Positions 40,981 through 50,471 of a DNA stretch of 64,000 nt are shown piece by piece. Source of the stretch: JAFGLZ01 sp964622545 (GTDB lineage: Bacteria; Planctomycetota; Phycisphaerae; UBA1845; JAFGLZ01); the NCBI GenBank assembly GCA_964622545.1, contig CAZUQM010000021.1, positions 47,328 to 111,327 on the forward strand, written 5' to 3'. Position 1 is the stretch's first letter; each line of letters begins with the position of its first letter. Position numbers and translations under genes: made by a program. The notes beneath the pieces were generated by a model that was not told the origin of the DNA, did not search any database, and saw only the letters and a list, made by a program, of their open reading frames with translations.

Positions 40981-43604
40981 ATCGCAAGGGACTGCGAGCA
41001 GACGGCAAGCGCTCGCGACGGAGACGCTCAAGACGGCGCGATCTGCGGCGTCGCATCGCGCTGATGATGGTGTGCGTGGGCGTGCCGATCGCGGCGCTCG
41101 GCGTCCTGTTCTGCCATCGGGGCGATCGGCCGGACGCGTCGCTTCAGCGGGCGAGGATCGCGCTGGCCCAGGGCTTGACGGATCAGGCGATCGCCCTGGC
41201 CCGGCAGGTGTTGGATCGCCGAGCGGACCACACCGGGGCGTTGGCCCTCCTGAGCGAGGCGCGACTCGCCCGGGGCGATCTGGTCGGAGCGTGGGAGAGT
41301 CTGAGGCGCCTGGAGTCGATCCAACCGGATTGGCGGGTCACGCGGCGACTCCTGCTGCAATGGTCGCTGGCGTCGCTGGACCGCTCGCTGCGGAGGCCGG
41401 GGTTCGCGTCGGACCCGGAGCGCCAGACCGCTTTCGACGAGGCCGAGCGGGTCGCCGAGCTGCAGGCGGACTGGTTCGCGGGGCATCCGGACGACGCGTG
41501 GCCGGAGGCGCTGATCCGGGCTCGGCTAAAGGCGTGTCAGGTGCGGCGGCTCGAGCTGCTGCGTGCCGCCTCGAGCGGCGCGGAGGCGGCCGGGTTTGAC
41601 GAGCGGATTCGGGCCGGGCTTGCCGAGCTGGAGGGTCACCTGGATCGGGCCATCTCCGGGCGTCCGGACGACGTCGAGCTGTGGGGACACAAGGCCGAGC
41701 TGCTGGCTCGGACGGGCCGGGAGGGGGAAGCGCTGACGCTCTACCGTCGGATCGTGGAACGATCGCCGAAGTCGTGGCGGTCATGGCTGGGCGTCGCGCG
41801 GGCAGCGGGACGGCTGCGGCGGTTTCCGGAGGCCGAGGCCGCGTATCGGCGGGCGGAGGCCGTTCACCCGGTCGTCAGGCCCGTGGCGCTGGTTGAGCGG
41901 GCGCGGCTGTTGGCCGGTCAGGGCCTGCACGCCGAGGCGGCCGCGACGTACCTCGCGTTGATCGAAGAGGACCCGGCCGGGGCCTTGCCGTGGTCGGCGG
42001 AGATCGGGCGGACGCTCTACCGTTGTGAACGCCTTGACGAGGCGCGTGCCTTCTTGCGGCGCGCCGCGGAGCAGGCGTCGAGCCGCGCGACGGCCGAGGT
42101 GATGCTGGCGAGGATCGACCAGAGGCAGGGGCGACATGACGACTCGGCGCGGCGGTTGCGGGCGTTGCTGGCCGACGGGGCTCAGCATTCGGCGATCGTG
42201 CGGGCGATGTCGGGACTGAACCCGCTGAACGCGTCCGATCGGGCGATCTTGCGGATCGTGGACGAGTCGATCAAGGTGCCGTCGCTGGCGCCGCAGGTCT
42301 GGGCGCGGTGGCTGTCGGTTCGCGTGCGGCTGGCCGATCTGGCGGGCGACTGGGAGCGGGCGGTCCAGGCGCTCGACATGCTGGGCGTCTTGGGCCGGGA
42401 CATCACGAACACCAAGGCGGCCGAGGCGGCGTTGCTGGTGCACCTTGGGCGCAAGGACCGGGCCGGGGAGGTCTTCAAGGCCATCGACGGAGGGGCGTGC
42501 CGCTCGTTAAGGCGGTTGGTCGCGGGGGCGTTGGGCGAGCGGATCGTCGAGGCGGTGGCGGCGACACAGCCGATCGAGCCGCGCGTCGACCTGGCGATGC
42601 TCGCGGCGTTAGCGCGATCGGACGATGAGGCGGCGAGGCGTTTCGCCGAGGCGCTGCGGGACCATCCGGTGCTGTACGGCTCGGACATGTGGGCTTGGCT
42701 GTCGGAGGCGTCGACGAGCGGGAAGGGTGGGGCGCCCGGGTTGCGGCGTTTGGCGCTGGCGGTGCTGGCGCGCGAGACGGGACTGCACGGGCTGAGCGAG
42801 GCGGTCTGTCGCTCTCTCATCGCGAAGGATGCGTCACTGCTGCCGGGGCATGCGGTGCTGGCGATGGCGACGCTCGATCTCGGTCGGCCGATCGCGCCCG
42901 TGCTGGCTCGGTTGCGCGAGGCCGTCCCGGCAGCGGCGTTAACGGACTACCTTCGGGCGCGGGAGGCGCTGTCGCGAGGCGAGCACGCCGCGGCGATCGA
43001 GCCGCTCCGGCGGGTGCTGGCGCGTGAGCCGGGACACGCTCACGTGGCGTGGGTGCTGGCCGAGGCGCTGACGGCGTCGCACCGGCCCGACGAGGCGATC
43101 ACGGTGCTGAGCGGCTTGGCCGACGAGGACGGCGGCGGGCTGCCGATCGCCCACAACGCGCTGGCGTATCTGCTGGCCGAGCACCAGCCGAGGAAGCTGC
43201 CTCGGGCGTACCGTCACGCGGGGGTGGCGCTGCGGGCCCTGCCGCGAGACCCGGCGGTGCTGGATACGTTCGGGTGGATCGAGCATCTCCGCGGCCGTAG
43301 CGACCAGGCGGTGCGGCTGTTGACCCTCGCGGCCGGCCAGGCCGGTGCCCCGGTCGAACTGCACTATCACCTCGGCATGGCCTACTCGGGCACGTCGGAG
43401 CGGGACTGGGGGCGGTATCACCTGCGCGAGGCGCTTCGCCAGGCCGAGGACGAGGGGATGGCCGAGCGGGTTCGGGCGCAGCTCGCCGCGTGGGGCGAGT
43501 CGGTCGAGCCGAGGGGCTCGCTGTCGGCGTGGTCGGACGGCTGGACCGAGCCGACGTTGCTACCGGACCGGCGTCTGGTCGCCGCGCCGCACGGGTCGCA
43601 GTGA
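40977..43604 (+). CDS. TPR-repeat membrane protein coupled to the exosortase
   Basis: 875 residues from the ATG at 40977, which overlaps the exosortase stop (ATGA), with GGAGG upstream. A very basic N-terminus (RRRRSRRRDLRRR) precedes one membrane helix (about 27-46), placing the rest outside the cytoplasm. The remainder is a long series of TPR-like helical pairs (for example LYRRIVERSPKSWRSWLGVA, EAEAAYRRAEAVHPVV, and a C-terminal LHYHLGMAYSGTSERDWGRY). It is analogous to PrsT, the TPR protein of proteobacterial PEP-CTERM loci, though not obviously orthologous. It may guide substrates or polysaccharide assembly. Its last 45 bases overlap the end of the convergent protease gene. Confidence 0.85.
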   Translation: MNRKGLRADGKRSRRRRSRRRDLRRRIALMMVCVGVPIAALGVLFCHRGDRPDASLQRARIALAQGLTDQAIALARQVLDRRADHTGALALLSEARLARGDLVGAWESLRRLESIQPDWRVTRRLLLQWSLASLDRSLRRPGFASDPERQTAFDEAERVAELQADWFAGHPDDAWPEALIRARLKACQVRRLELLRAASSGAEAAGFDERIRAGLAELEGHLDRAISGRPDDVELWGHKAELLARTGREGEALTLYRRIVERSPKSWRSWLGVARAAGRLRRFPEAEAAYRRAEAVHPVVRPVALVERARLLAGQGLHAEAAATYLALIEEDPAGALPWSAEIGRTLYRCERLDEARAFLRRAAEQASSRATAEVMLARIDQRQGRHDDSARRLRALLADGAQHSAIVRAMSGLNPLNASDRAILRIVDESIKVPSLAPQVWARWLSVRVRLADLAGDWERAVQALDMLGVLGRDITNTKAAEAALLVHLGRKDRAGEVFKAIDGGACRSLRRLVAGALGERIVEAVAATQPIEPRVDLAMLAALARSDDEAARRFAEALRDHPVLYGSDMWAWLSEASTSGKGGAPGLRRLALAVLARETGLHGLSEAVCRSLIAKDASLLPGHAVLAMATLDLGRPIAPVLARLREAVPAAALTDYLRAREALSRGEHAAAIEPLRRVLAREPGHAHVAWVLAEALTASHRPDEAITVLSGLADEDGGGLPIAHNALAYLLAEHQPRKLPRAYRHAGVALRALPRDPAVLDTFGWIEHLRGRSDQAVRLLTLAAGQAGAPVELHYHLGMAYSGTSERDWGRYHLREALRQAEDEGMAERVRAQLAAWGESVEPRGSLSAWSDGWTEPTLLPDRRLVAAPHGSQ

Positions 43605-46600
43605 GCCCCGCAGCAGCGAGAAGCCGACCATCAGCAGCAGGCCCACCAACGAGGCCGGCGTGGCGCACATGCCCGCGGTGGGGACGAGGTCGTCGGCCTT
43701 CTCGAAATTGGCGATGACCTGCTTGTTGCGATCGACGGTGATGATGAGGGGATCGTCGAAGCCCGAGGCATCGCCGCCCCATCCAACGAAGACCATATCG
43801 TCCGCCGGCGGTGCGGGCACGGGGATGGACAGCACCGTGCCGTCGGCGCCCGAGAGCCGCGCCGGTGAGGTCGTGCCGCCCGGCTGGCTTCGGACCACCA
43901 CGTTGAAGGTCTTGGCCACGTCACGGATCATGATCGACTTGCGCGCCGTGACGGTCTTGCCGGCGTGCGAGTGGGTGGCGTAGACCTCGCAGTAGGTGTC
44001 GGTGGGGACGTCCAACGTGGTCAGGTTGCCGGCGGTCACGGCGGCGCAACCGGGCACCGAGACGGCCCAGGCGACCTCGGAGGTCACCTCGCTGGTCGCG
44101 CCGTTGGAGAACGTGACGGTGGCGGTGAACTGGTTGGCCGTATCCTCGTTGACCTCGTCGGGGCCCGCGATGGCCATGCCCATGGGCACGACCTTCTTCA
44201 TCTCGACCTTGTAGGAGGCGTCGGTCGCGGCGGTGATGGTCCGCGAGAGGGTCTTGTCGCCGTCGGACCACTGCACGAAGAGGTACTCGGCGCCGTCGGT
44301 GCCGAGCTGGCCGGCGCTGGCCGTGATCTGGTGCGTCGAGCCGGCCTGCCAGGTGAAGGTCTTGAAGCCGGTGTACGGCACGCCGTCGACGGAGACCGTC
44401 AGACCGGCGTCGGCGGGGGAGACGCCGACGGCTACGTCGGCCATGGGCGTGTTGACGGTCAGCGTCCAGGTCTCGTCGTCGCTGCCGACGATGTTGGTGG
44501 CGCGAACGGTGATGGCGTAGACCTCGCCGGCGCCGGTGGCGGCGGGCCAGGTGACCACACCGGTGTCGGGATCGATCCGCATGCCGGCGGGGGCCCCGGC
44601 GACGATGGACCACGCGACCGGCGCGGTGCCCTGGCTGAGCGTCGGCGCGGGACCGGAGAAGGGCTGGCCGAGCAGGACCTCTTGATCGGCGATCGGATCG
44701 ATGACGGGCGCCACATCGGGCAGGCCGACGGTGAGCTGGAAGCTGACGTCGGCCGAGCCCACCTGGTTCTGGGCCCGGATCGTGATGGTGTAGGGTGTGG
44801 TCGAGGCCTTCGGCTTAGGCCAGGCGACCACGCCGGTGTTGGGGTCGATGGTCATGCCCTGCGGGGCATCGACGAGGGTCCAGGAGACCACGCCGCCCTT
44901 GATCAAGGCCGGGATCGGACCCGTGTAAGGCTGGCCGTGGACGGCCTGGTCGTCGTCGAGGGTGGCCAGCTCGGGTGCGACGGGGACCTCAAGGACGGTG
45001 AGGATCCATGTCTGCTCGTCCTGGCCGGTGTCGTTGGTCGCGCGCAGCGTCAGGGTATAGGGGCTGCCGTCGGTGGTCGGATGCGGCCAGCTCACGACGC
45101 CGGTGTCGGGATCGACGGTCATCCCGTTGGCGGTGTTGTTCGGATCGGGAAGCGACCAGGTGATGGGCGCCGAGCCCGTGACGGTCGGGGTCGGGGAGGT
45201 ATAGGCCTGGCCCTTGGTGACCTCGGCGTCCTCGATGTCGCCGATGGTCGGCGGCGTGGGCGGCGGGACGACCTCGACGAAGAACTCGCGTTCGTCGGAG
45301 CCGGCCTCGTTGGTCGCGCACAGGATCACGCGGCGGGGCATGCCGTTGTCGACGGGGTTCGGCCACGCGACGACGCCCGTGGTGCTATCGACGGTCATGC
45401 CGCTGGGCGCGAGGCTGAGGGTCCAGGTGATGGGCGCGGTCCCCGTGACGGTCGGGGTCGGTCCGGTGTAGGCCACGCCCTCGGTGGCGTCCGACGGGTC
45501 CTCGAGGCTGGTGATGACCGGGGCCTCCGGCGCGGGCACCACGGAGAGGGTGAAGGTCTGCTGGTCCGAGCCGGCAAGGTTCTCGGCCTGGACGGTGACG
45601 GTAAACGGGCTGCCGACCAGGGTCGGGTTCGGCCACGAGACGGCGCCCGTGCTCGGGTCGATGGTCATGCCGAGGTCGACGTTGTTGGCGTCGGGCAAGG
45701 ACCAGTCGACCGGCAGTGTGCCGCTGGTGACGACGGGCTCGGCCGAGGTGTACGGTGTGTCGGCGACGGCCTCGTCGTCGCTGAGGGCGGCGATCTCGGG
45801 CGGCAGCACGACCGTCAGCGTCCATGAGGCCTCGTCGAAGAACGAGGGATCGGGCGTGTAGGTCGCGCGGACGGTAATCGTATAGGGGCTCGCGGCGGCG
45901 GAGGCGGGATCCCACGAGACCACGCCGGTGGCCGGGTCGATGGTCATGCCCGTCGGGCCGCGGCGGAGCGTCCAGTTGATGGGCGTCGAGCCCGTGGCCG
46001 ACGGCGTGGGACCGGTGTAGGGCTCACCGACGGCGACCTGATCGTCGTCGATGGCCGCGATGTCCGGCGGCGAGGGCACGACGGTCAGGGTCCACGACTC
46101 GGTGTCGGTGCCGACGCCGTTGGTGGCGGCGATGGTGACGGTGTGGGGGCTCCCGGCGAGCGTCGGTAGGGGCCAGGTCACCACACCGGTGTTCTCGTCG
46201 ATCTGCATCCCGGTCGGGCCCTGTAGGAGCGAGAAGGTCGGGCCTTCGCCCTGGGTGATCACGGGCGTGGGGCCTGTGTACGGCTGAGCCTCGGGGATCT
46301 CGGCGTCGGGGATCTCGGCGATGGCGGGCTTGGTGAGCTTCGAGGCGACGTAGTCGGCCTGATCGTCGCCGTTGCCGTCATGGAGCTGCGGGGTCTGGAA
46401 GCCGCCCAGGTAGTCGATCACGCGGGGCAGCAGGTAGGTGTGGGCCTCCTCGCCGCAGATCATGCCGTTGGTGGAGGTGTCGGCGTCGGCGGTGGCCATG
46501 GCCTCGAGCAGGTAATACGTGAAGAGCCCGTTTTGCAGGCTGGGTATCTCGTAGGAGAACTCCGTATCGTCGCAGGCGGTGAGGACGACGATGCCGGCCA

Positions 46601-49580
46601 GGTCGTCGAGGTCCTTCTGGGCCGCGACCGGTCGCAGGTCGGCCGCGAAGCCGTCACCCGGCGCGGGCCCGCCGCCGGCGGAGGGGATACCCTTGACGCG
46701 GACACCCGGCGGCAGCGAACCCTTGATGTTCCCGCCGCTGTGGCAGGTGTCGATCATGACGACGACGCGCTGGGTGGGCAGCATGCCGATCCAATCGGAC
46801 AGCTCGTCGTCGCGTATGTCGTTGGCGATGTCGTGGGGGCAGAGCGTCTCGTCCCAGCCGTCCTGCTCGTCGAGCGGGGCGGCGTCGGGAACCTGACCGC
46901 CGTGACCGCTGAAGAAGAACAGGCAGAGGTCGTCGGGCCCGGCCTTATCGGCCATGGCCTGGATGGCGCTCTGGATGTTGCCCTTGGTGGCCTGGTTGTC
47001 GGTGAGCAGCTCGATGTTCTCGCTCTTCCACTCGGGGTCTTCCAGGAGGGCGTCGCGGAGCTCGATGGCGTCATCGTCGCAGTACGAGAGGTTGTTGTAG
47101 GGGTCGGAGTAGATCGACACGCCGGCGATGACGGCGTAGCGCTCGCCGATGAGGCCGGCGGGTTGGACCTCGAGCGTGAAGGAGGTCTGGCCGTCGCCCT
47201 CGGAGTTGCTGGCCTGGAGGGTGACCATGTAGGGGCTCCCGGCGGCGCCGGGGTCGGGCCACGCGATGACGCCCGTGCCGGGGTCGATGGTCATGCCGAC
47301 GGGCGGGTTGACCAGCGACCAGGTCACCGGCAGGGTGCCGGCGGTGAGCGTCGGTGTCGGACCGGTGTAGGGATCGCCCTCGGGGATCGTGTCGTCGTCG
47401 ATGTCGGCGATGGCCGGCGGACCCGGCGGGATGGTGACGGTAAGCTCCCACGACTCGGTGTCCTCGCCGGCGGCGTTCTGGGCGTGGACGGTGACGGTGA
47501 CCGGCTCGCCCGTGGTGACCGGCGAGGCCCAGATGACCTGACCGGTGTTCGGGTTGATGCTCATGCCCTGCGGGCCTTCCTGCAGGGCCCACGTGACGGG
47601 CAGGCTGCCGGCCGGGACGGTCGGCGTGAAGGTGTACGGCTGGCCGACGGAGATCGTCGCGTCGTCGACGGGATCGATGATCGGCTTGGCGACGACGGCG
47701 AGCTGCCAGGTCTCGTCGTCGTGGAGGTTGGGGTCGGCCGTGTACGTCGCGCGGATCGTGACCGTGTGGGGGCTTCCGGCCGGCGTGGGCGCCGGCCAGG
47801 TGACCACGCCGGTGTTGGCGTCGACGGTCATACCCGCCGGTCCGGTCTGGAGCGACCATTCGATGGGCACACTGCCCTGCTCGAGCGTCGGGGTCGGGCC
47901 GGTGTAGGTCTCGTCGTCGGCCGCGGTCTCGTCGGCGATCTCGGCGATGACGGGCGGCGCGGGCTCGACGGTCAGCGTGAACGTGACGGGCGCGGCGGTG
48001 CCGGCCTCGTTGGAGGCCTCGATCTCGAGCGCGTAGGGCGAGCCGCTCAGGTCGGGGCTGGGCCAGGAGATCACGCCGGTGACGGGGTCGATGGTCAAGC
48101 CCGTCGGCGGCGTGGTCGAGCCGGTGAAGGCCCAGGTGACGGGCCTGCTCCGCGTGCCGAGTGTGATCTCCGGCGGCGAGGCCAGCGTATACGGCACGCC
48201 GTCCATGGCGGTGTCGGCCGCTTGCGTGAGTGAGATCACAGGTGAGACGGGACGATAGACCGACGCGCCGAAGGCACTCCACGGAACAGGCATGCCGTCG
48301 ACGGTGTTGGCGTACCATCCGTCGGTGCTACCGTTCCAGCCGAAGTTGAGATGGTACATCGTCGGTTGGAGTGTTGGGTTGGTCGTCTCCCAGAGGCCGT
48401 CGCAGACGATCGCGTGTGCATCGCCGTTGGGATCGAGGACATTGCTGATCACGCAGAACGCGGGCTGGCCGAGCTTCAGGCTTGGATTCAAGCTGCCGCC
48501 GCTGGAATAGCCGAATCGTCCGAGTCCGCACCCACCCCCCGAGCCGCTGCTGGAGTAGCCCATATGTGTTGCCACGCCGCAGGCGAACATGATCCGGGCG
48601 ACCATGTCGGCCGGTGGGTCGGTGGGCACGTCTGCGCCACCTTCGTAGATGATGCTCGGGATGTCGGCTAATTCGGCGTAGACCTGGATGTACCTCGTCG
48701 GTTCGTCGGGGCGGGACATGACCGAGAGGTAGGTCTCTCCTGGCGAATCCAGAAGGATCGGCAGATTGGGGTTGTCGTTGACGTGCTCGTATCCGTCGGG
48801 GCTACCAGGATCAGGTCTCCAGTAATTCGGATCGCACGGGTCACAGCCGGTGAAGTCGACCGAGTGCGGCCACATCCAGTAGTTCATGATCTGGGCCGAG
48901 GCGGTGGCCGCGCAGCCGGTCACGCAGCGCATGCCCGTGACGGGATCGACCGGGCAGCGCTGGTTGTAGTACCAGCCGTAGATGCTCTGGCTCTGGCCCC
49001 AGCGGGTGTCGACGAGCGGTCCCCAGATCTGGGAGCCGGCCTTGGGCTGACCCTCGTCGCCCTCGGCCTCGCCGCCGAGCAGGGTGTTCCAGCGGTCGGT
49101 GGTCTCGGAGAGGTCCTTGGCCTGGGCCTTGGCGCGGAACGCGACCCGCTTCTGGAGATCGTAGCGGACGAGCTTGAGGCCGATGTTCTGGGGCACGTCG
49201 TCGAGCGAGAAGTCGTTGGTCAGCGAAAAGGCGAGGATCGGCGTCAGGTCGGTGTCGGCCGAGGTGATGACGAAGCCCCGCGGCTGGAGGTGGACGACGT
49301 AGCCGAGCGTCTTGCCGTCGGCGTCGACCAGGGCGTCGGAGCCCTTGGGCGCGGGTATCTGTGCGGGCACCTCGCGCGGCTTGGCGCCGGGCTTCTGCTG
49401 CTCGGCGGCCGCGGCGGCGGTGAGATGGCTGTAGCGCTCGGCGACGACGCGTGCGGCGACCTGCTCGCACGCATTCTGGTCGACGGGCGCGGCGTGGGCC
49501 CAATCGCTCGCGATGAGCGCCCAGCCGGCGACCAGACCGATCAGTCCGAACGTCCTGATAGCGTGTGTCCTTGTCCTCAT
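43560..49580 (-). CDS. Giant secreted protein: C10 (streptopain-type) protease + caspase-like (C14) protease + 11 Ig-like repeats
   Basis: 2006 residues from the ATG at 49580 (AGGGG upstream; a GTG at 49589 is an alternative). Signal peptide about 1-31. Residues 60-440 are a peptidase C10 domain with active Cys near 221 (CVTGCAATASAQIMNYW) and His near 388 (GDAHAIVCDG), plus HLNFGWNGSTDGWY. Four putative Ig (He_PIG-type) repeats follow. Residues about 815-1085 are a caspase-like domain with FFFSGHGGQ (near 892) and MIDTCHSGG (near 942). Seven more He_PIG repeats follow, then a BIG2-like domain and an InlB-like domain. The end is AGMCATPASLVGLLLMVGFS with Arg residues, a Cys-type C-terminal signal. 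Both proteases keep His and Cys. It overlaps the TPR gene by 45 bases, tail to tail. Confidence 0.92.
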   Translation of the reverse strand: MRTRTHAIRTFGLIGLVAGWALIASDWAHAAPVDQNACEQVAARVVAERYSHLTAAAAAEQQKPGAKPREVPAQIPAPKGSDALVDADGKTLGYVVHLQPRGFVITSADTDLTPILAFSLTNDFSLDDVPQNIGLKLVRYDLQKRVAFRAKAQAKDLSETTDRWNTLLGGEAEGDEGQPKAGSQIWGPLVDTRWGQSQSIYGWYYNQRCPVDPVTGMRCVTGCAATASAQIMNYWMWPHSVDFTGCDPCDPNYWRPDPGSPDGYEHVNDNPNLPILLDSPGETYLSVMSRPDEPTRYIQVYAELADIPSIIYEGGADVPTDPPADMVARIMFACGVATHMGYSSSGSGGGCGLGRFGYSSGGSLNPSLKLGQPAFCVISNVLDPNGDAHAIVCDGLWETTNPTLQPTMYHLNFGWNGSTDGWYANTVDGMPVPWSAFGASVYRPVSPVISLTQAADTAMDGVPYTLASPPEITLGTRSRPVTWAFTGSTTPPTGLTIDPVTGVISWPSPDLSGSPYALEIEASNEAGTAAPVTFTLTVEPAPPVIAEIADETAADDETYTGPTPTLEQGSVPIEWSLQTGPAGMTVDANTGVVTWPAPTPAGSPHTVTIRATYTADPNLHDDETWQLAVVAKPIIDPVDDATISVGQPYTFTPTVPAGSLPVTWALQEGPQGMSINPNTGQVIWASPVTTGEPVTVTVHAQNAAGEDTESWELTVTIPPGPPAIADIDDDTIPEGDPYTGPTPTLTAGTLPVTWSLVNPPVGMTIDPGTGVIAWPDPGAAGSPYMVTLQASNSEGDGQTSFTLEVQPAGLIGERYAVIAGVSIYSDPYNNLSYCDDDAIELRDALLEDPEWKSENIELLTDNQATKGNIQSAIQAMADKAGPDDLCLFFFSGHGGQVPDAAPLDEQDGWDETLCPHDIANDIRDDELSDWIGMLPTQRVVVMIDTCHSGGNIKGSLPPGVRVKGIPSAGGGPAPGDGFAADLRPVAAQKDLDDLAGIVVLTACDDTEFSYEIPSLQNGLFTYYLLEAMATADADTSTNGMICGEEAHTYLLPRVIDYLGGFQTPQLHDGNGDDQADYVASKLTKPAIAEIPDAEIPEAQPYTGPTPVITQGEGPTFSLLQGPTGMQIDENTGVVTWPLPTLAGSPHTVTIAATNGVGTDTESWTLTVVPSPPDIAAIDDDQVAVGEPYTGPTPSATGSTPINWTLRRGPTGMTIDPATGVVSWDPASAAASPYTITVRATYTPDPSFFDEASWTLTVVLPPEIAALSDDEAVADTPYTSAEPVVTSGTLPVDWSLPDANNVDLGMTIDPSTGAVSWPNPTLVGSPFTVTVQAENLAGSDQQTFTLSVVPAPEAPVITSLEDPSDATEGVAYTGPTPTVTGTAPITWTLSLAPSGMTVDSTTGVVAWPNPVDNGMPRRVILCATNEAGSDEREFFVEVVPPPTPPTIGDIEDAEVTKGQAYTSPTPTVTGSAPITWSLPDPNNTANGMTVDPDTGVVSWPHPTTDGSPYTLTLRATNDTGQDEQTWILTVLEVPVAPELATLDDDQAVHGQPYTGPIPALIKGGVVSWTLVDAPQGMTIDPNTGVVAWPKPKASTTPYTITIRAQNQVGSADVSFQLTVGLPDVAPVIDPIADQEVLLGQPFSGPAPTLSQGTAPVAWSIVAGAPAGMRIDPDTGVVTWPAATGAGEVYAITVRATNIVGSDDETWTLTVNTPMADVAVGVSPADAGLTVSVDGVPYTGFKTFTWQAGSTHQITASAGQLGTDGAEYLFVQWSDGDKTLSRTITAATDASYKVEMKKVVPMGMAIAGPDEVNEDTANQFTATVTFSNGATSEVTSEVAWAVSVPGCAAVTAGNLTTLDVPTDTYCEVYATHSHAGKTVTARKSIMIRDVAKTFNVVVRSQPGGTTSPARLSGADGTVLSIPVPAPPADDMVFVGWGGDASGFDDPLIITVDRNKQVIANFEKADDLVPTAGMCATPASLVGLLLMVGFSLLRGSLRPVRRGDQTPVR

Positions 49581-49692
49581 GGGTGACACCCCTGCATGAC
49601 GTCTGCGGCGCTGATGGGCGCCGCGGTTTCCTCCCGCTTACCAACCGGCTCGGGGCGCGTGCGTCTCGGCACGGCCCGGGGCGGCCGGACTG

Positions 49693-50403
49693 CTACCGAT
49701 GTCCTGCCCGTCGGCGTCCGCCGACCAGGCCGCCCAGGCCGAGCATCATCAGGCTGACGACCATCACACCCGTGGTGGCACATCCCTGCGAGGGCGTGAA
49801 GGGGTCCGCCGGCGGCGTCGGCTGCGGCGTGGCGGGGCCCGCGGCCTCGACGACGGTGATCCCGGCCTGGCCGCCTTGTTGCGTCTGAGCCAGCTCGGGC
49901 ACACCGAAGAGCCCGAAGCCGGACGGCGTGACGGTGACGGTGGTCGCGCCGGCCTTGAGGGCCCGGAACGTGAGCTCGAAGAAGTCGGTCGTGGCGCCTC
50001 CGAGCTGGACGAAGGGCGGCGTCTGGCCGGCGGTGATGTCTTCGAGGCGGCCGGGCGCCGCGAGGATGCCGGCGTAGAAGCCGCTCCACGGCGCGACGAA
50101 GAGGGCGGCCACGTCGACCTTGTCCTGCTCGGTGGTGTCCTTGGCGTCCACCTCGTCAACGAGCTCGAGCGCGGTGCTGTCCCAGGCGACGTCGACGCTG
50201 CCACCGATCGGGCCGGTCGGGCTGTCGCTGATGTCGCGGACGCGGACGACCAGATCGACGGTCTGGCCGACCTCGACCTGGGTGACCTGTGTCTGGGTGC
50301 CCGCTTGCACGAACACGCCGTCGAGCTGGACGCCGGTGTCGGCGGTCGCCGGAGCGGCCAGCGCGGCCGTCAGGACCAGGCCGATCATGATGGTGTTTCT
50401 CAT
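49693..50403 (-). CDS. Cohesin-like domain protein with Cys-type C-terminal anchor
   Basis: 236 residues from the ATG at 50403, with GGGGAGG 10 bases upstream (GTG at 50409 is too close to it). Signal peptide about 1-21. Residues about 25-185 resemble a cohesin fold: VEVGQTVDLVVRVRDISDS, GGSVDVAWDSTALELVDE and FFELTFRALKAGATTVTV. A Pro/Thr linker leads to SQGCATTGVMVVSLMMLGLG and GGRRRAGHR, a Cys-type anchor signal. Cohesins bind dockerin modules; the next gene upstream (50472-59927) ends in a dockerin-like module. The two are 68 bases apart on the same strand, so they are probably co-transcribed and may bind each other at the cell surface. Confidence 0.82.
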   Translation of the reverse strand: MRNTIMIGLVLTAALAAPATADTGVQLDGVFVQAGTQTQVTQVEVGQTVDLVVRVRDISDSPTGPIGGSVDVAWDSTALELVDEVDAKDTTEQDKVDVAALFVAPWSGFYAGILAAPGRLEDITAGQTPPFVQLGGATTDFFELTFRALKAGATTVTVTPSGFGLFGVPELAQTQQGGQAGITVVEAAGPATPQPTPPADPFTPSQGCATTGVMVVSLMMLGLGGLVGGRRRAGHR

Positions 50404-50471
50404 CGTCACGAATCCTCCCCGGACAAGTGATGCCCGATCGGACGGTTGGCCGCGCCCGATCCGGCGAGGTG

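Noticed and set aside
43965..48233. Two long plus-strand open frames (about 620 residues each) opposite the dual-protease gene
   Set aside because: Composition is Gly/Val/Asp/Arg mirror-image of the minus-strand repeats, no start site or domain; typical antisense open frames of GC-rich repeat genes.
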